Part shown: in pieces, positions 5,027 through 6,413 of the stretch
How the letters are laid out: the number at the start of each line of letters is the position of its first letter
Numbering within the stretch: the first letter of the stretch is position 1
Assembly (NCBI GenBank): GCA_016192645.1
Contig: JACPTT010000002.1
Span: 1 to 6,413, forward strand
Length of the DNA stretch: 6,413 nucleotides
Direction: 5' to 3'
Origin: Candidatus Levyibacteriota bacterium
GTDB lineage: Bacteria; Patescibacteriota; Microgenomatia; Levybacterales; UBA12049
Notes under the pieces: generated by a model
Seen by the model: only the letters and a program-made list of their open reading frames with translations
Database searches by the model: none
Told to the model about the DNA's origin: nothing
Position numbers and translations under genes: made by a program

Positions 5027-6114
5027 AAGGGAAGCTTATTCTAGAAGACGGTTCTGAATTCTTGGGAGAAAGCTTTGGAGACCAAAAATCTACCGCAGGT
5101 GAGGTTGTTTTTTCAACTGGAATGGTTGGTTATCCGCAAAGCCTCACCGACCCATCATACTACGGGCAAATTCTTATCTTGACTTATCCACTGATTGGAA
5201 ATTATGGAGTACCCGAAAAAGGATTCTTTGAATCCGACAAAATCCAAATAAAGGGTCTAATTGTTTCAAACTATATTGATACCCCCTCTCATCCCCAAAG
5301 CAGAATGACCTTAAAAAAATGGCTTCTTGCCGAACAAACTCCGGCTCTTGAGATTAAAGATACAAGACTGCTCACCCAAAAGATTCGCGAAAAGGGGACT
5401 ATGCTTGGCAAAATTGTTATTGAAAACGACGTGCCTTTCTATGATCCGAATAAAGACAACCTTGTTGCAAAAGCTTCAACCAAAAAAATTATTATTGAAG
5501 GCAAAGGCAGTAAGACTGTTCTATTGTTTGATTGCGGAGCAAAAAGAAATATCATCCGCTGCCTTTTAGAAAGGGGGATGCGAGTAATTACTGTTCCATG
5601 GGACTTCGACCCCTTCGATACCAAAACCAACCTACGAGGTCGGCAAGGCAAAGACCTCGTAGGTCGAAAGCTAATAGGTAGAAAGCTAAACTTTGACGCA
5701 GTTGTAATCTCCAATGGTCCGGGCGACCCAAAAATGGCAACAAAAACTATAGAAACCATAAGGGAAACGTTGAGCCGCAAAATTCCCGTTCTTGGCATCT
5801 GCCTTGGACATCAGTTGCTCGCCTTAGCCGGAGGAGGAGATACAAAAAAACTTAAATTTGGCCATCGCAGCCAAAACCAACCGTGTATTCTTGAAGAAAC
5901 TAAAAGATGTTTTATCACAACGCAAAACCATGGCTTTGCGGTTACTAAAATCCCCAAAGGTTTTAAGCCCTGGTTTACAAACGCCAATGATCAATCAAAT
6001 GAAGGAATTATTCATAAAAAACTCCCTTTTATGTCTGTTCAATTCCATCCGGAAGCAACGCCCGGCCCAACCGACACCGAATGGATCTTTGATTATTTTT
6101 TAGAAAAACTATGA
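5023..6114 (+). CDS. carA: carbamoyl-phosphate synthase small (glutaminase) subunit
   Basis: CarA hydrolyses glutamine and passes ammonia through a tunnel to CarB. The N-terminal domain (about residues 1-150) has LEDGSEFLGESFG, GEVVFSTGM and LTDPSYYGQI followed by TYPLIGNYG. The class I glutamine amidotransferase domain (about 165-363) has SNGPGDP, nucleophile Cys260 in LGICLGHQLLALAGG, QNHGFAV, and His342 and Glu344 in VQFHPEA, so it should be active. KTVLLFDCGAKRNIIRCLL, VPWDFD and GHRSQNQP resemble the form I recall from Bacteroidota and eukaryotic CAD/CPS1 more than the E. coli form. Between VPWDFD and SNGPGDP there are about 20 extra residues (203-222), rich in Gly, Arg and Lys, encoded by a hairpin plus tandem repeat. 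The ATG at 5023 overlaps the upstream stop and is followed directly by the family N-terminus. The gene overlaps carB by 4 nt. Confidence 0.95.
   Translation: MKGKLILEDGSEFLGESFGDQKSTAGEVVFSTGMVGYPQSLTDPSYYGQILILTYPLIGNYGVPEKGFFESDKIQIKGLIVSNYIDTPSHPQSRMTLKKWLLAEQTPALEIKDTRLLTQKIREKGTMLGKIVIENDVPFYDPNKDNLVAKASTKKIIIEGKGSKTVLLFDCGAKRNIIRCLLERGMRVITVPWDFDPFDTKTNLRGRQGKDLVGRKLIGRKLNFDAVVISNGPGDPKMATKTIETIRETLSRKIPVLGICLGHQLLALAGGGDTKKLKFGHRSQNQPCILEETKRCFITTQNHGFAVTKIPKGFKPWFTNANDQSNEGIIHKKLPFMSVQFHPEATPGPTDTEWIFDYFLEKL
5629..5689. repeat. inserted hairpin plus 15-bp tandem repeat inside carA
   Basis: A perfect 12-bp inverted repeat (ACCTACGAGGTC at 5630-5641 and its reverse complement at 5653-5664) encloses an 11-nt loop. 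Each arm, with one flanking base, is itself nearly palindromic: GACCT and AGGTC around a 3-nt core in the right arm. The right arm runs into a 15-bp tandem repeat, TAGGTCGAAAGCTAA (5660-5674) and its copy with one mismatch (5675-5689), giving the protein repeat GRKLI/GRKLN. The element codes in frame for about 20 residues that ordinary CarA proteins lack. This looks like a small in-frame palindromic insertion comparable in kind to Rickettsia palindromic elements; that analogy is inference. Confidence 0.75.
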
Positions 6115-6413
6115 AAAGGGTAGAAAAAGTACTCATTCTTGGTTCGGGCGCCTTAAAGATTGGCGAGGCGGGGGAGTTTGACTACTCCGGTTCTCAGGCA
6201 ATAAAAGCGCTCAAAGAAGACAACATTAAAACAATTCTGGTCAACCCAAATATTGCCACCATCCAAACCTCGCGGTTTTTAGCCGATGAGGTGTATTTTT
6301 TGCCGGTAACTGACTTTTTTGTTGAAAAAATAATTCAAGAAGAAAAGCCCGATGGAATTCTCTTAGGGTTTGGCGGACAAACAGCTTTAAACTGCGGCAT
6401 AAATCTTTATCAA
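6111..6413 (+). CDS. carB: carbamoyl-phosphate synthase large subunit, N-terminal 101 codons (runs off the window)
   Basis: CarB makes carbamoyl phosphate from bicarbonate, ammonia delivered by CarA, and two ATP. Only the pre-ATP-grasp start of the first half is present. VLILGSGALKIGEAGEFDYS, SQAIKALKEDNIKTILVNPN and LLGFGGQTALNCG are family hallmarks. The wording (GSGALKIGEAGEFDYSGSQ, NIATIQTS, VYFLPVT) is close to what I recall from Bacteroidota CarB and eukaryotic CAD/CPS1, and differs from the E. coli-type [20 protein letters not shown]. The ATG at 6111 overlaps the carA stop (ATGA), as expected for translational coupling of equimolar subunits. A full gene would be around 1,050-1,080 codons, so about nine tenths lies beyond the window, and the ATP-grasp and regulatory domains cannot be assessed. 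Confidence 0.95.
   Translation, partial: MKRVEKVLILGSGALKIGEAGEFDYSGSQAIKALKEDNIKTILVNPNIATIQTSRFLADEVYFLPVTDFFVEKIIQEEKPDGILLGFGGQTALNCGINLYQ

Noticed and set aside
5327..6103. Extra plus-strand open frames inside carA
   Set aside because: They are out-of-frame shadows, rich in Lys/Leu from AT-rich codons, and overlap conserved CarA motifs.
3358..6114. Recoding of TGA (as in some Patescibacteria)
   Set aside because: TGA ends folD, the phosphatase gene and carA exactly at family-appropriate C-termini, so the standard code applies.

Overview
The window is a tightly packed, single-direction (+) stretch of bacterial core-metabolism genes: gyrA (DNA gyrase A, broken near its 3' end), folD, pyrB, a histidine-phosphatase-family gene, carA and the first 101 codons of carB. 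No complete mobile element, CRISPR array, RNA gene or recognisable defence system is present. The longest stretch without a gene is the 88 bases before gyrA. The standard code applies: TGA ends folD, the phosphatase gene and carA. Start sites lack good Shine-Dalgarno sequences, junctions are 4-nt overlaps or gaps of a few to 36 nt, the DNA is moderately AT-rich, and short AT-rich heptamer arrays occur. Together these fit a small-genome bacterium such as a Candidate Phyla Radiation (Patescibacteria) member. That placement is inference from style, because no rRNA or other marker is present. Layout: 1-88 holds a possible extended -10 promoter and a 5 x 7-bp AT-rich array, and perhaps the first codons of a leftward gene. 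89-2212 encodes the breakage-reunion domain and four of six C-terminal blades of GyrA. 2218-2511 encodes the last two blades in a different frame. 2516-3361 is folD. A good promoter sits on the folD stop codon, and pyrB follows at 3398-4360. The phosphatase gene is at 4367-5026, carA at 5023-6114 and carB from 6111 to the window edge. How the genes work together: CarA and CarB make carbamoyl phosphate from glutamine, bicarbonate and ATP, and PyrB condenses it with aspartate. This window therefore holds the first two steps of de novo pyrimidine synthesis. FolD supplies one-carbon folates, needed for purine and thymidylate synthesis, so it and the pyrimidine genes all feed nucleotide production. 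The phosphatase lies between pyrB and carA and shares a 4-nt overlap with carA, so it is probably co-expressed with the pathway; its substrate is unknown. The most interesting points are: (1) the gyrA lesion, where about a dozen residues and the reading frame are lost between blades 4 and 5; (2) a roughly 20-residue insertion in CarA made of a perfect 12-bp inverted repeat running into a 15-bp tandem duplication; (3) two five-copy heptamer arrays, one before gyrA and one inside folD, plus a 21-nt perfect palindrome inside folD; (4) Met instead of Ser at the main quinolone-contact position of GyrA; (5) carAB of the type I recall from Bacteroidota and eukaryotic CAD/CPS1. I see no clearly new multi-gene system.
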